DNA of 64,000 nucleotides from a virus, in the IMG/VR virus record IMGVR_UViG_3300021376_000028, positions 21,678 to 85,677 of that record; one strand, 5' to 3'. Position numbers and translations under genes: made by a program. The notes beneath the pieces are model-generated. The model worked only from the letters and a program-made list of their open reading frames with translations, searched no databases and was not told the origin of the DNA. Within the stretch, counting starts at the first letter, position 1; every line of letters starts with the position of its first letter. This document shows positions 20,740-29,337 of the stretch, piece by piece.

Positions 20740-21046
20740 GATCAAGCATATCCGTCCAGAAAAGAAGAAAATTAATTTCATTCAGATTTGCGTTCATTTC
20801 ATCAACTCTTTCGTGACTAATAAGTCCTTTATTCATAAGAGATTTCAAGTATTTTTGGATATCTCTAACTGAACGCCTTGCTTTGACACAAAGCATTTCA
20901 GTTTCATCCCGAAATCTTTCTCCGTTCTCATCTACGACAGAATTCATTAACCATTCAAATTCTGATTTGAATTCATCAAAACAAAAATCACAGATGAACT
21001 TTTCTTTGTGATCTCTTTCACAAGTGCATTCTTCAGTTGCGTACAT
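20729..21046 (-). CDS. Hypothetical helical protein with N-terminal Cys cluster
   Basis: A 105-residue protein. CTCERDHKEKFICDFC (residues about 7-22) forms a zinc-ribbon-like start. It is followed by helices (KARRSVRDIQKYLKSLMNKGLI) that could be coiled-coil or DNA-binding. ATG 21046 with AAAGGA is preferred. Confidence 0.6.
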   Translation of the reverse strand: MYATEECTCERDHKEKFICDFCFDEFKSEFEWLMNSVVDENGERFRDETEMLCVKARRSVRDIQKYLKSLMNKGLISHERVDEMNANLNEINFLLFWTDMLDRGV

Positions 21047-21058
21047 TGTCATTCCTTT

Positions 21059-21232
21059 CTAAAGTTTTCCTAAATATTCCAATTCCCAAATGGCAAAATC
21101 TTGGTTATGCTCTATATCTAAAGCCCAATCATAAACCACTATATTTTCTCTTTTTGGATAATCCAAGAGAAAATGAACTTGTTTTATGCACAATTCTTTA
21201 ATTGTGTCATTGATCAAATTATTAAGATTCAT
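21059..21232 (-). CDS. Small hypothetical protein
   Basis: A 57-residue protein (MNLNNLINDTIKELC...) with DIEHNQDFAIWELEYLGKL at the end. An upstream start at 21277 is possible but would overlap the neighbour by over 50 bp. Function unknown. Confidence 0.5.
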   Translation of the reverse strand: MNLNNLINDTIKELCIKQVHFLLDYPKRENIVVYDWALDIEHNQDFAIWELEYLGKL

Positions 21233-21425
21233 CTGATCTTCTGGCGCGATCATTGAAGACTGCCCAGCCCAATTCATAAGTCAGCTTCTTGCTGAGTTGA
21301 ACAATTTGATCAATTTCATCTTTTTTAAGCAACTCGGAACTTCCATTTTCACGGATTTGATCAATCAATCTTTCAAGTGTTAATGAAAGAACGGCTGCTT
21401 CTTGTAAGGTTGGTTTTTTACTCAT
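21222..21425 (-). CDS. Small helical protein
   Basis: A 67-residue helical protein (MSKKPTLQEAAVLSLTLERLID...), Glu/Lys-rich, ending RARRSDES. ATG 21425 follows a GGAAAACAACAACA leader that includes GGAAAA. Function unknown; possibly a small regulatory or scaffold helix bundle. Confidence 0.55.
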   Translation of the reverse strand: MSKKPTLQEAAVLSLTLERLIDQIRENGSSELLKKDEIDQIVQLSKKLTYELGWAVFNDRARRSDES

Positions 21426-21702
21426 TGTTGTTGTTTTCCTTTTTGCAAGGGTCTTTTCTAATATCATTTATATCACCATGCCCAGCCAATAAATCAGACC
21501 GAACATTAAGTAATTGCAATTGATCTCGTCTAGTCCAAAAGTAATTACACTTATGAAGTAAAGCTGGAATGTAGATTTTTCTGAACTCTGCTGTCTTTTC
21601 AGCAAGTCCTTTGTTAGCACAATCTCCAACCATACAATAATCGTAACCAGCTTCTAAACGCTCATCTGAAAATTCAGAGTTACAATATTTGCAAATTGCC
21701 AT
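21418..21702 (-). CDS. Small zinc-finger protein
   Basis: A 94-residue protein starting MAICKYCNSEFSDERLEAGYDYC: CxxC plus CMVGDC make a plausible zinc-ribbon like those of DksA/TraR or C4-type fingers. The C-terminal half is basic and helical. AGGAAAA upstream of ATG 21702. Confidence 0.65.
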   Translation of the reverse strand: MAICKYCNSEFSDERLEAGYDYCMVGDCANKGLAEKTAEFRKIYIPALLHKCNYFWTRRDQLQLLNVRSDLLAGHGDINDIRKDPCKKENNNNE

Positions 21703-21713
21703 TGTTTTTCCTT

Positions 21714-21908
21714 TCAGAAACAAGTATCGCAAGTGCAATGATTTCTACCACCCGGATAAGACCTACAAAAAGAAAAAGCTTCGTGCGACGGAAATACTAT
21801 GTTTCCTTTTGCCCTTTCTCGGTCGCAATAAATACATTCTCCAACCGGAGCAATTTGTCCACGCTTTTCCATTTCGTAGTAAATTTCTTCTATTGTCTTC
21901 GCTGTCAT
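21714..21908 (-). CDS. Small Cys-rich protein
   Basis: A 64-residue protein with CIYCDRERAKG, then CRSYPGGRNHCTCDTC at the C-terminus. Seven cysteines and one His suggest one or two zinc sites. It is one of at least nine Cys-rich small proteins in the window. Confidence 0.6.
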   Translation of the reverse strand: MTAKTIEEIYYEMEKRGQIAPVGECIYCDRERAKGNIVFPSHEAFSFCRSYPGGRNHCTCDTCF

Positions 21909-21924
21909 TGTTATTTCCTTATAA

Positions 21925-22164
21925 TTAGTAATCTATTTTAACTTTAATTTTTGTTTTGTCGTCTAACTTTGTTACTTTTGCATCATTAATGCAATTATAA
22001 AAAAGAGATTTTTTAATTGCTTTTAAAATTTCTTTGATATCAGTATCGACATCAATGATAATTTCTTCACCATATTTTATTGTAGATATGATACGGTGAA
22101 TCTTTTTTTCTAATTCCGTATTAAAACGGAGGTTTGCTTTTTTTGAATTAATCATAATATCCAT
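21925..22164 (-). CDS. Hypothetical Lys/Ile-rich protein
   Basis: A 79-residue protein (MDIMINSKKANLRFN...) with a helix-strand pattern and a strand-rich end (VTKLDDKTKIKVKIDY). AAGGTAAC lies upstream. First gene after the terminator at 22195-22219, so it may begin a new transcript, though no clear promoter is seen. Confidence 0.6.
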   Translation of the reverse strand: MDIMINSKKANLRFNTELEKKIHRIISTIKYGEEIIIDVDTDIKEILKAIKKSLFYNCINDAKVTKLDDKTKIKVKIDY

Positions 22165-22194
22165 ATAGTTACCTTACTTTTTTAGTTAACAAAA

Positions 22195-22219
22195 AAGGTC
22201 AAGGCATTGCCTTGACCTT
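22195..22219 (-). terminator. Strong intrinsic terminator
   Basis: Perfect 11-bp stem AAGGTCAAGGC/GCCTTGACCTT with an AAT loop, followed leftward by six U residues. It closes the transcript carrying 22249-23087. Confidence 0.9.
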
Positions 22220-22248
22220 ATTCATTGTTTTGTTTTGTCTTGCTCTAA

Positions 22249-22653
22249 TCAGATTAGAGTAAAAGTATATTTGGCTGCTGTTTCGTCAAAATCTACGACC
22301 ATAAAATGCTCAGTATCAGGAGTCATAAATTCTTTGATTCCATCTGTTGCGAATAAGATAGTCATATAATGGAACTCATACTCACGGAGATTATCACGGT
22401 CTGCCTTTGACAATTTTGAAACTCTATCGTCAGATAGAAAATCATACATATGGCCAAGGTTCAGAGAAAATCTAATGTCTGGTCTAACTTGACCCTTAAT
22501 GATTTCACTACCTGGATCATTACCCCAATAGGTTTTTTCAACAGATGGCGCATCATAAAGAGATGGAGTCATCTTTCTTTTTGTATTACGCCGCGAAACT
22601 AATCTTGTCTTAGCTTTATTGTATTCCGCAGCACTTAGTTTTCTAATTTCCAT
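22249..22653 (-). CDS. Hypothetical protein, 134 residues
   Basis: Basic N-terminal third (KAKTRLVSRRNTKRKM), then an alpha/beta domain ending HFMVVDFDETAAKYTFTLI. No recognised family. Coupled (1-bp overlap) to the 22653-23087 gene, and followed by a strong terminator, so this two-gene unit may be abundant or tightly bounded. Confidence 0.65.
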   Translation of the reverse strand: MEIRKLSAAEYNKAKTRLVSRRNTKRKMTPSLYDAPSVEKTYWGNDPGSEIIKGQVRPDIRFSLNLGHMYDFLSDDRVSKLSKADRDNLREYEFHYMTILFATDGIKEFMTPDTEHFMVVDFDETAAKYTFTLI

Positions 22654-23087
22654 TACTGAATCCTTTCCGGGAAACTATCATTGCTAGTTACAGTTGTTGT
22701 AATATTAATTGATTCGTTATTGATTCTGGCAATCGTATCAATACGGCCAGTCATTTGTGCTGACTTACTGTGAGCTTTTGGTCTAGCACGAACCTGAGTA
22801 TTTGAGAAATTGTTTTCGGGATCCAAAATCTCAATGTTTGGATCATTGTTGCTATTACGCTGATCTTGAGCTTTAGTCATACGATTTACCGCAGCTACAA
22901 GATTAAGAAGAAGACCAGCATTAAACTGAAAGCCTTTGGTTGTGTAACAGATAAAGTTAGAATCAACTTGCTCAATACGGCAAACCACGCCATAATCGTT
23001 ATCTTCATCCTCAATCTCCAAGCCCATCAATTTATCATCAATAAGCTCTGCCTTTGACTTGTTGTCAGGTATGAACATACTAATCAC
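22653..23087 (-). CDS. Hypothetical protein, 144 residues
   Basis: Acidic beta-like N-terminal half (LEIEDEDNDYGVVCRIEQVDS) and a Ser/Asn/Thr-rich, probably disordered C-terminal tail. Preceded by AGGTGATT and a 348-bp region without a convincing gene. Function unknown. Confidence 0.6.
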   Translation of the reverse strand: MISMFIPDNKSKAELIDDKLMGLEIEDEDNDYGVVCRIEQVDSNFICYTTKGFQFNAGLLLNLVAAVNRMTKAQDQRNSNNDPNIEILDPENNFSNTQVRARPKAHSKSAQMTGRIDTIARINNESINITTTVTSNDSFPERIQ

Positions 23088-23435
23088 CTATCGCTTTCAT
23101 TAAACTTATCATTAGACTTATTCGCTGACTCATGGGGTCACCCATTGGGACAGCCTATCAGACAGAAAATTCATACACTACACATAGAACACATTTTTTT
23201 TTGGCTGACGGAATCGGCCGCTAAACAGCGAATTCTTTATGAAAGCCTAAAAAGAAGAGATCGCACAAAGCTGCCGCAAAGCCTGCCGCGAAGCTTGCAC
23301 AAAGACTGCGATCAAGCCGGGAATAAATCATCAATTAAATAATTAACGCCCCGTGATTTTATTTAAAATTATCCTAAAATTGAGTATGCGTTTCTTGGGG
23401 TATCGCAGCGTTTTGCTTTTTTCCCGATTTCCAAA
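23088..23435. other. Intergenic region with repetitive GCxxAAAGC patch
   Basis: No convincing gene. At about 23250-23315 a short imperfect repeat (gcacaaag, gccgcaaagc, gccgcgaagc, gcacaaag), flanked by GATCGCA/TGCGATC, stands out as locally GC-rich. Read rightward in one frame it would encode a Lys/Ala-rich stretch, as in actinobacterial histone-like tails, but no start or full gene exists. Confidence 0.4.
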
Positions 23436-24254
23436 CTAATCTGGCTTAACGATATTGCGCTCTAGCCAGTTAGCCATTACGCCTTCATATCTCATACGAC
23501 CCCAATGAGTCATTTCAATAGATGGATCTGTCCAAACTTTACCGCCAATTTCTTGCCAGTATCTACAGAATCCATAATCCTCTGATAAGAATCTGTGCTT
23601 GACATCATCAACATAAGAATTAAAGAAAGCGTATGTCCATTCACCTTCTTCTTTTGTAAGACCGCCTGTATCATCAACATATTTCAAATGGGGGTATGCT
23701 TCTATAAGTTTGAAAATAGTTTCTCTTTTTATGAGCATAAAACCAGTACCGGCATCATAAACAGAAATAGCACCCTTATCAACCTCAACACGGTTATTGA
23801 CAGGATCTGCAATAGCATTAACAACATATCTCAAACCGTGCTCTAATAACTTATCTGGCTCCACGCCATTTTTTGCAGCCAAAGCAACAGCTTCCCAGTT
23901 TACATTTTTAATTGGATAAGACCCGGTAACAACATCTTTATCATGCCATAAAAGTTTTATAATGTCATCAGGAATAAAAGCAAGGTCACAGTCAATAAAC
24001 ATGATATGAGTGAACTCTTCATTGGCCATAAACTTGGCAACCATCTGGTTTCTTGATCTAGAAATTAAAGAGTCAGAAAGCGTGCAAACTGAAAATTTTA
24101 AGCCGACTTCTTTAAAAGCCATGGCTGTTCTAATTAAAGACATAACAGTAGGCTCAGATATTAATTGGTCATAACATGGTAAAGCTAACATTGGATACCA
24201 CTCAGCAATTTGCTCAGCGTTAATCTCAATGGTTTCTTCTTGGAAAATTGTCAT
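23436..24254 (-). CDS. GT-A type glycosyltransferase
   Basis: A 272-residue protein. LALPCYDQLISEPTVMSLI near residue 23, SLISRSRNQMVAKF, and the metal-binding DxD in HIMFIDCDLAF (about 83-93) mark an Anp1/GT2-like GT-A fold. The later segment (DDTGGLTKEEGEWTYAFF) with RFLSEDYGFCRYWQEIGGKVW is typical of the acceptor half of phage and cyanophage members. It probably transfers a sugar to modified DNA bases or to virion protein; the acceptor is unknown. TATAAT 7 bp before the ATG suggests a leaderless promoter. Confidence 0.8.
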   Translation of the reverse strand: MTIFQEETIEINAEQIAEWYPMLALPCYDQLISEPTVMSLIRTAMAFKEVGLKFSVCTLSDSLISRSRNQMVAKFMANEEFTHIMFIDCDLAFIPDDIIKLLWHDKDVVTGSYPIKNVNWEAVALAAKNGVEPDKLLEHGLRYVVNAIADPVNNRVEVDKGAISVYDAGTGFMLIKRETIFKLIEAYPHLKYVDDTGGLTKEEGEWTYAFFNSYVDDVKHRFLSEDYGFCRYWQEIGGKVWTDPSIEMTHWGRMRYEGVMANWLERNIVKPD

Positions 24255-24261
24255 ATAGAAA

Positions 24262-24267
24262 ATTATA
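24262..24267 (-). promoter_or_regulatory. Leaderless promoter for the GT-A gene
   Basis: A perfect TATAAT lies 7 bp upstream of ATG 24254, directly after the terminator at 24277-24303. There is no room for a normal ribosome site, matching the leaderless pattern at 216 and 862. Confidence 0.5.
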
Positions 24268-24269
24268 CA

Positions 24270-24311
24270 AAAAAAAATGGGCCTGGGAGTTACCCAAGCC
24301 CATTTTTTTTA
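24270..24311 (-). terminator. Intrinsic terminator after the 24330-24680 gene
   Basis: Stem ATGGGC/GCCCAT (24277-24282 with 24298-24303), extended by TGGG/CCCA, followed leftward by a run of nine U. It separates this gene from the glycosyltransferase transcript. Confidence 0.88.
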
Positions 24312-24329
24312 ATTTTGTTTACAAATTAA

Positions 24330-24680
24330 TTAGGCATTATTCCTGGAAGAAGTCTTGACAGACTTAACATCCTTAGCCGTAACACTGCTCTTTGCATTCT
24401 CTGAGTTATTTTCAGCAACAGTTGGGCAGCGGTAGAACAGTTTGTTTTCGTTCCGATCAAAGTGAATCGTAACTTTCATGTCAAGTTTCTTGGCTTGAGC
24501 ACGAATTCTCTGCTGTAAAGAATTAAACTTCTTACCAGGCTCAACATTTGCGATCATCTTAACCGCTCCCGTCTTGCTGGAATCAATCAAAGAATCAATG
24601 ATTGACTGAAGTTCTGCCGATGTTCTACCCGACCGAGTGATCTGGGGAAAACTATCAACATTCTGGATACTGATGTTCAT
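24330..24680 (-). CDS. Hypothetical protein, possibly DNA-binding
   Basis: A 116-residue protein (MNISIQNVDSFPQITRSGR...). ELQSIIDSLIDS, KMIANVEPGKKFNSLQQRIRAQAKKLDMKVTIHFDRNENKLFYRCP has the feel of a small strand-helix-strand nucleoid-like fold. The Ser/Lys-rich tail is probably disordered. It has its own probable promoter (TATAAT 24773-24778) and terminator, so it is a monocistronic and perhaps abundant product. Confidence 0.6.
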   Translation of the reverse strand: MNISIQNVDSFPQITRSGRTSAELQSIIDSLIDSSKTGAVKMIANVEPGKKFNSLQQRIRAQAKKLDMKVTIHFDRNENKLFYRCPTVAENNSENAKSSVTAKDVKSVKTSSRNNA

Positions 24681-24700
24681 TGTCATTTCCTTATTTTTGC

Positions 24701-24717
24701 GAGAGCACCTTGCTCTC
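24701..24717 (-). promoter_or_regulatory. Leader hairpin in the 24680 transcript
   Basis: GAGAGCA-CCT-TGCTCTC, a 7-bp stem 21 bp upstream of the ATG, lies between the TATAAT at 24773-24778 and the ribosome site (AAGGA). It may stabilise the mRNA 5' region. Confidence 0.35.
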
Positions 24718-24830
24718 TGTTGAACGTCATCGTAGCAGTCACCCAACTGAATTGTCGGTTGTTTCTCAATGAATTATAAAATTCTTTGTTTGCCCAAAAG
24801 ACTGGTGCCGGTTGGTTTCGGAAAAGACCG

Positions 24831-26576
24831 TTAGATAATCTCTAACCATTTTTTATTTTCTTCACTATTTAATTCATGCTTGCTATACCCATCAACAAAG
24901 GTTTTAATATCAGAGTTATAAACTGTCACAGTTCCATAATCTTCCATGTCTTCTAAATCCTCAACCGCTCTTGGATCTTCAACACCATATATTTCAACTT
25001 CAAGTTCTAACTCTACGGCCATGTTGTCAATAGAATTAAAAACAGAACCGGCCAAAGCATCAGCCAAATCCTTACTTCCAGAATTGGGATGGTCAATTTT
25101 ATTATTGGAAAAAAGTCTTAATTTCAACAATTCTTCCTCAACAAGAAGTTCATTCCAATACCCCCTCAGTCTTGTGTCATAAATTGAAGTCATCAAGGTG
25201 TCATAGTCTGTCTTCTTAACGCTATGGAAATCTGCATTAATGCCTTGAGCCCTTAAGCTTTGGATCATTTCAATTGATTGCCAACGGTCAAAAGTCACCT
25301 TAGCAACATCAAATTTTCTACACAAATCTATAATCATTTGTCGCACAGAAGCAAAGTTAATTTCGGCACCGGGGCTTGCTTCCCAAGCATGAACAAAATC
25401 AACATTAATGATCGGCAACTTTTCAATCCCCATTGAAGTTTTGACTTCTTTAAAGCCAGAACAGTGAGTCATACATAAAGCCGATCTGTCTCGTTTTAAT
25501 CCAAGGTCAACATGGATAAATCTCCTGTGTCCATCTTTATTGTTGAACCAGGGCTTATAAACTCCGTCTTCATCAACAGGGTTATCGCTGTGCATAAAAG
25601 CTTTTCTTACAAGATCTGCATCTCTAAAGTAAGCATCTTCCATGTTAGGTGGCTCACACTCAAAGCGAGCCTTTGCCTCAATTGGATTTCTGATGTATTC
25701 GGACTCAAGTTGCTCTCTTTGGATAGTAGGGTTAACTTCCCAAGTTGCAGCTTTAATTGACCAAGTTTTAGGTTCTCCTTTCTCAATTGAGCCGAAGTAC
25801 CTTTGCTGAATAAAGTCTCCTTTATATCTTGGGAACGAAAGTAGAATAACTTTGCCGACTTCGGGGAAACGAGACATAACGGATAACTTACTCATGTTAT
25901 AAATCGCTGAGGCTGAGCCTTTTGCTCGGATTTCACCTTTAACTTCTGCGTCCGTCTTAAAAGCTGATATTTCATCCAACACAACGGTTAAAACTTCATA
26001 ACCTTCCCAACCTTCACTTTCAGAGTGACCAGAGAAACATCTTACAGGTCTGCTAAAGAAAAAAATCTCAGAGACTCTGGGTTCAAAACCAACTTGATTA
26101 AAAAACGGAGAACTCAACAAAAGGTTTTTGAGAGGTTCAAAGAAAACACGCTGAGCTTGTTGCGCATTAACGGCCAGGTTGAGCAAATCTATATACACAC
26201 CGTTGGCTTTACCGTAATAACCAAGCGGGTCCTTTAAGCAATGTAATAAATAAGAAGTATATGCAATTGAGATCCTTGAGCAGTGGTCTTTTCCGCTACC
26301 CTTACCCAACATGCAAATCACTTCATTATCTGTATATTTCTTATAATAATCACTACCAGCTTTTGTACCCATTATCTTTTGTAATGTTTTTTCTTTAAAA
26401 ATTTGCGTACTATGACGGACAATTTCTGATTGAATTGGCGACAAATTAGGGAGACCAAGATATTTTTTATCAGTAACAAAAACGTCAATAGAAACTGGTT
26501 CTTCAACCAGTTCATCTTGATTCAACAATTTATCAAAATCTTCATAATTAAGATTGACACCAATAAAGTCAGACAT
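24831..26576 (-). CDS. terL: Terminase large subunit
   Basis: A 581-residue packaging motor. Walker A GKGSGKDH (about residues 91-98), coupling and Walker B segment LTVVLDEIS (about 205), and the RNase H-like nuclease with HVDLGLKRDRSALCMTH and later aspartates (TFDRWQSIEMIQSL, SGSKDLADALAG). It binds the small subunit and portal, translocates DNA into the prohead and cuts it. Usual family length. ATG 26576 with AGGTG is chosen over GTG 26582. The small subunit gene lies immediately upstream. Confidence 0.93.
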   Translation of the reverse strand: MSDFIGVNLNYEDFDKLLNQDELVEEPVSIDVFVTDKKYLGLPNLSPIQSEIVRHSTQIFKEKTLQKIMGTKAGSDYYKKYTDNEVICMLGKGSGKDHCSRISIAYTSYLLHCLKDPLGYYGKANGVYIDLLNLAVNAQQAQRVFFEPLKNLLLSSPFFNQVGFEPRVSEIFFFSRPVRCFSGHSESEGWEGYEVLTVVLDEISAFKTDAEVKGEIRAKGSASAIYNMSKLSVMSRFPEVGKVILLSFPRYKGDFIQQRYFGSIEKGEPKTWSIKAATWEVNPTIQREQLESEYIRNPIEAKARFECEPPNMEDAYFRDADLVRKAFMHSDNPVDEDGVYKPWFNNKDGHRRFIHVDLGLKRDRSALCMTHCSGFKEVKTSMGIEKLPIINVDFVHAWEASPGAEINFASVRQMIIDLCRKFDVAKVTFDRWQSIEMIQSLRAQGINADFHSVKKTDYDTLMTSIYDTRLRGYWNELLVEEELLKLRLFSNNKIDHPNSGSKDLADALAGSVFNSIDNMAVELELEVEIYGVEDPRAVEDLEDMEDYGTVTVYNSDIKTFVDGYSKHELNSEENKKWLEII

Positions 26577-26653
26577 AAACACCTGGGTTGGGGCAGTTTG
26601 AAGGGTCTCTTTGTATAAGCGTAATGTCTAAAATTACAGTCTCTTGGTATAAA

Positions 26654-27244
26654 TTATTTTTCAATTTCAGCCTCTTCAATTTCTTCTGTATCAATAACAT
26701 CTTCTTTGTCCATAATCTCAAATGCTATTGCAAGTTCCTTCCTAACAGCGTCTGCAATCTCTGGATATTTTGAAATAACATCTCTGAGAACTCTTGATAA
26801 GATTTGGTTCACACTTTCTGCCTTCTGCATTCTTGAAATATAATCACTATCAGAAGTGTTCATGCCCAATAGTTTATGCAACTGTGCTTTTTTGGTAGCT
26901 AACTCACCCGCTAATTTGATTGCCTGAATTCTCGCTGGCACCATGCCATGATCTGTAGCAATATTGATTGTTTCCCATGCTTCTTTGCTTAACTGGTCAA
27001 ACTCTTGTAAAGCTTTGATTGTATTAAACTGAACTCTTTCAAGAAAGTAAGGGTCTTCGTCCACCTGTTTAGAAAGTATTTTTTTATACTCTTCTATGTA
27101 GTCTTTGACTTCGCCGGGTTTTAATGACATTAAAGATGATATTTCATGTATAGAATAACCTTTTACATGAAGTTGGCCTACATCTTCAACATCTTTTAAT
27201 TTTTCAATTAAAGTTTGACTTTTTGCTCTTTCAATATCTGGCAT
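26654..27244 (-). CDS. terS: Probable terminase small subunit / HTH protein
   Basis: A 196-residue helical, acidic protein. Residues about 20-55 (VGQLHVKGYSIHEISSLMSLKPGEVKDYIEEYK) form a helix-turn-helix of the kind found in TerS proteins, followed by long helices (IQAIKLAGELATKKAQLHKLLG) that would build the oligomer. It directly precedes terL. Assigned by context and fold pattern. Confidence 0.7.
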   Translation of the reverse strand: MPDIERAKSQTLIEKLKDVEDVGQLHVKGYSIHEISSLMSLKPGEVKDYIEEYKKILSKQVDEDPYFLERVQFNTIKALQEFDQLSKEAWETINIATDHGMVPARIQAIKLAGELATKKAQLHKLLGMNTSDSDYISRMQKAESVNQILSRVLRDVISKYPEIADAVRKELAIAFEIMDKEDVIDTEEIEEAEIEK

Positions 27245-28287
27245 ATTCTATTACCGTAATCTTTCACTGCAGACTCCCAAATCATTTCATCATATACTTT
27301 TACAACATTTTGGTATGTCTTGGCAGAAACTTCTTCATAAGAAGAAATTACATATAACATTTTATCACATAAATCTTGGAAATTTGGCTCTGCCCATTGC
27401 CCATGCCCTTCATATATACCATTCATGTTGGCTGTTCCCATTTTATAATCCAAAGCAACTGACAGCTCTGCATACTCCGTACATGCCGTAGCGTTAGTGC
27501 ATATTGTTGGAATTGCTTTTGCCAAAGATTGATAAGGCAATAAACCCCAACCCTCCCCGCTTGTTGGATATATTAAGCAGTCAACTTGATCGTAAATTAA
27601 ACTTAATTCGTTTGCTGGCAAATCTACATCAACAACTGTTATGTTAGGCTGATTGTATACACTCTTCATTTCTCCATTTTTAAAAATTCTTGCATCTGGA
27701 GAATCAACGCTTTTATAAAGAAGATGAACATCGTCTCTCTCGCCAAACAATTTTAAAAAAGCATTGACAGCAATCTGACTGTTTTTTCTTATTGAAGGAG
27801 AACCTATGCTTAAAAATGTAAAAGGTCGGTGTGGATACTTTTTCAAACTTGGGCTGTACAGGTTTTTATCTACCCCCAGTTTAAAATTGAATACAGGCAC
27901 TTCTACGCCCGAATCAATAAACACATTCTTTGCCCACCGCGAAGTCGTCCAAATCTCATCCATTTTGTTCATGTGCTCAACCCATTCTTTAGGCAAAGCA
28001 TTTGTTTCCCAATACGAAAATCCGATATTGTACCCATTGCAATAAGAATAATCATTTGGAAGACGATTATTAATTAAAATATCACAATCAACATTTATAC
28101 CTTGTGATTGATATTGAATACCAATACCAGATGTAGTTAAAATTTGGACATCACTTGGTATTAAACATGTTTTTTCTATTTCAAACTCAAAAGAAGCAAG
28201 ATGGTTGAAAATATTATCTTCGGCGTTCTTATATCCTTCATTTCTTTCTTGAGCTAAACTTGTTCCATTCCAAACAATTTTTGTCAT
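27208..28287 (-). CDS. GT4-family (GT-B) glycosyltransferase
   Basis: A 359-residue protein with the C-terminal GT-B signatures: FTFLSIGSPSIRKNSQIAVNAFLKLF, then CLIYPTSGEGWGLLPYQSLAKAIPTI (nucleotide-sugar binding E-x7-E). The N-terminal half has NIGFSYWETNALPKEWVEHMNKMDEIWTTS, typical of phage GT4 proteins. It likely modifies DNA or a capsid/tail protein. Related to 35263-36315. Starts at ATG 28287, just after the previous stop. Confidence 0.85.
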   Translation of the reverse strand: MTKIVWNGTSLAQERNEGYKNAEDNIFNHLASFEFEIEKTCLIPSDVQILTTSGIGIQYQSQGINVDCDILINNRLPNDYSYCNGYNIGFSYWETNALPKEWVEHMNKMDEIWTTSRWAKNVFIDSGVEVPVFNFKLGVDKNLYSPSLKKYPHRPFTFLSIGSPSIRKNSQIAVNAFLKLFGERDDVHLLYKSVDSPDARIFKNGEMKSVYNQPNITVVDVDLPANELSLIYDQVDCLIYPTSGEGWGLLPYQSLAKAIPTICTNATACTEYAELSVALDYKMGTANMNGIYEGHGQWAEPNFQDLCDKMLYVISSYEEVSAKTYQNVVKVYDEMIWESAVKDYGNRICQILKEQKVKL

Positions 28288-28288
28288 A

Positions 28289-29044
28289 TTATTCTTCTGG
28301 GTCAAATGCAAGTTCTCTACCAGAATTGTTAGCGGCTTTCTTTAATTCTACAAGCGAATAACCGTGTAGTTTTGTATATTGCACCCTGTAGTTGTACCAG
28401 CCAGATGTTCCTACCCAAAACTTTGGGTCTGTATCTTTTGCTAATTTTTCTAGTTCCTCTGCTTCAAGTAAGAAACTTAAAACACCCAAAGGCATATACA
28501 CTGTCATGTCGTAATTTTCATGTTTTTCTTTTGCATATTCAGCCAAAAGGTCTTGGTACATTTTAATAATTCGCTTTACCGGCTCACCAGTAAAATGATC
28601 AATCTCTCCATTGGCATTTCTAATTCTGGGGCAGTAACTGTCTACAGTTGTAATGGTTCCAAAAGTTCTACACACCATCGGGCGGTATTTATAAATAGTG
28701 CATCCGTTTTTGTAGAAAGCACAAAGCCTTTTGGATTCACCACCTGGTTGCCAACTTTCATCATACATGGCATCAATCAGGGCATTTTTAATACCATCAA
28801 ACCATTCATCAGCAGCTTCTTGTCCCTTATCCTCTAATACCAAATAATAATTTTGATTTAAATTATAAGCTATATTGGCACACTCAGTCATTGGAATAAC
28901 AAGACCAATGTGACAGCACTTACCAGAGCCTAAGCACTTGTATTCGGTTGTGTTCTGCTTTGCCTCAATTACTCTAATTTGGTTATACACCATATCTAAT
29001 TTTGCAAAAGTTGTAATATCTCTTGCTGTTACACTTCTTTTCAT
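28289..29044 (-). CDS. YkgJ-type CxxCxxCC iron-sulfur/zinc cluster protein
   Basis: A 251-residue protein. The cysteine cluster is KCLGSGKCCHIG at about residue 36, with later CAFYKNGCTIYKYRPMVCRTFG (C-x6-C-x3-YRP-x2-CR), the YkgJ family (pfam03692) pattern. Members bind metal and some act as oxygenase-like or modification enzymes; the substrate here is unknown. It lies between glycosyltransferase and nuclease genes, suggesting a role in macromolecule modification. Confidence 0.8.
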   Translation of the reverse strand: MKRSVTARDITTFAKLDMVYNQIRVIEAKQNTTEYKCLGSGKCCHIGLVIPMTECANIAYNLNQNYYLVLEDKGQEAADEWFDGIKNALIDAMYDESWQPGGESKRLCAFYKNGCTIYKYRPMVCRTFGTITTVDSYCPRIRNANGEIDHFTGEPVKRIIKMYQDLLAEYAKEKHENYDMTVYMPLGVLSFLLEAEELEKLAKDTDPKFWVGTSGWYNYRVQYTKLHGYSLVELKKAANNSGRELAFDPEE

Positions 29045-29337
29045 TTTCCTAATCCCTTTCTTCTTTTTCTATTCTCTTTTGCTCTTTGTCTTCTTCTTCT
29101 TTCAACCTCTAACTGCATTGCTGATTTTGGTTTTCTTAAAGAAGTGGCGGCCAGGTTTCTTCCTTTGCCTCTAAATTTAAGCAAATCATATTTTTTTACC
29201 CAGTTATATAAGGCCTGGGGAGTTATAGTTATACCATAACTTTGCTTTAAAATTTTGCAAATATCCGTCAAGTTCATTCTTTTTTTGACATAATGTTCGT
29301 AAAGCCAAGTTTGATCTTTGTAGGGTTCGTTTGCCAT
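29041..29337 (-). CDS. HTH DNA-binding protein
   Basis: A 98-residue protein. Residues about 20-52 (MNLTDICKILKQSYGITITPQALYNWVKKYDLLKF) are a clear helix-turn-helix of the Mor/transposase-like type, followed by a very basic C-terminal tail (ERRRRQRAKENRKRRKGLGK). It likely binds DNA as a small regulator or nucleoid protein. ATG 29337 overlaps the upstream stop (TAATG). Confidence 0.75.
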   Translation of the reverse strand: MANEPYKDQTWLYEHYVKKRMNLTDICKILKQSYGITITPQALYNWVKKYDLLKFRGKGRNLAATSLRKPKSAMQLEVERRRRQRAKENRKRRKGLGK

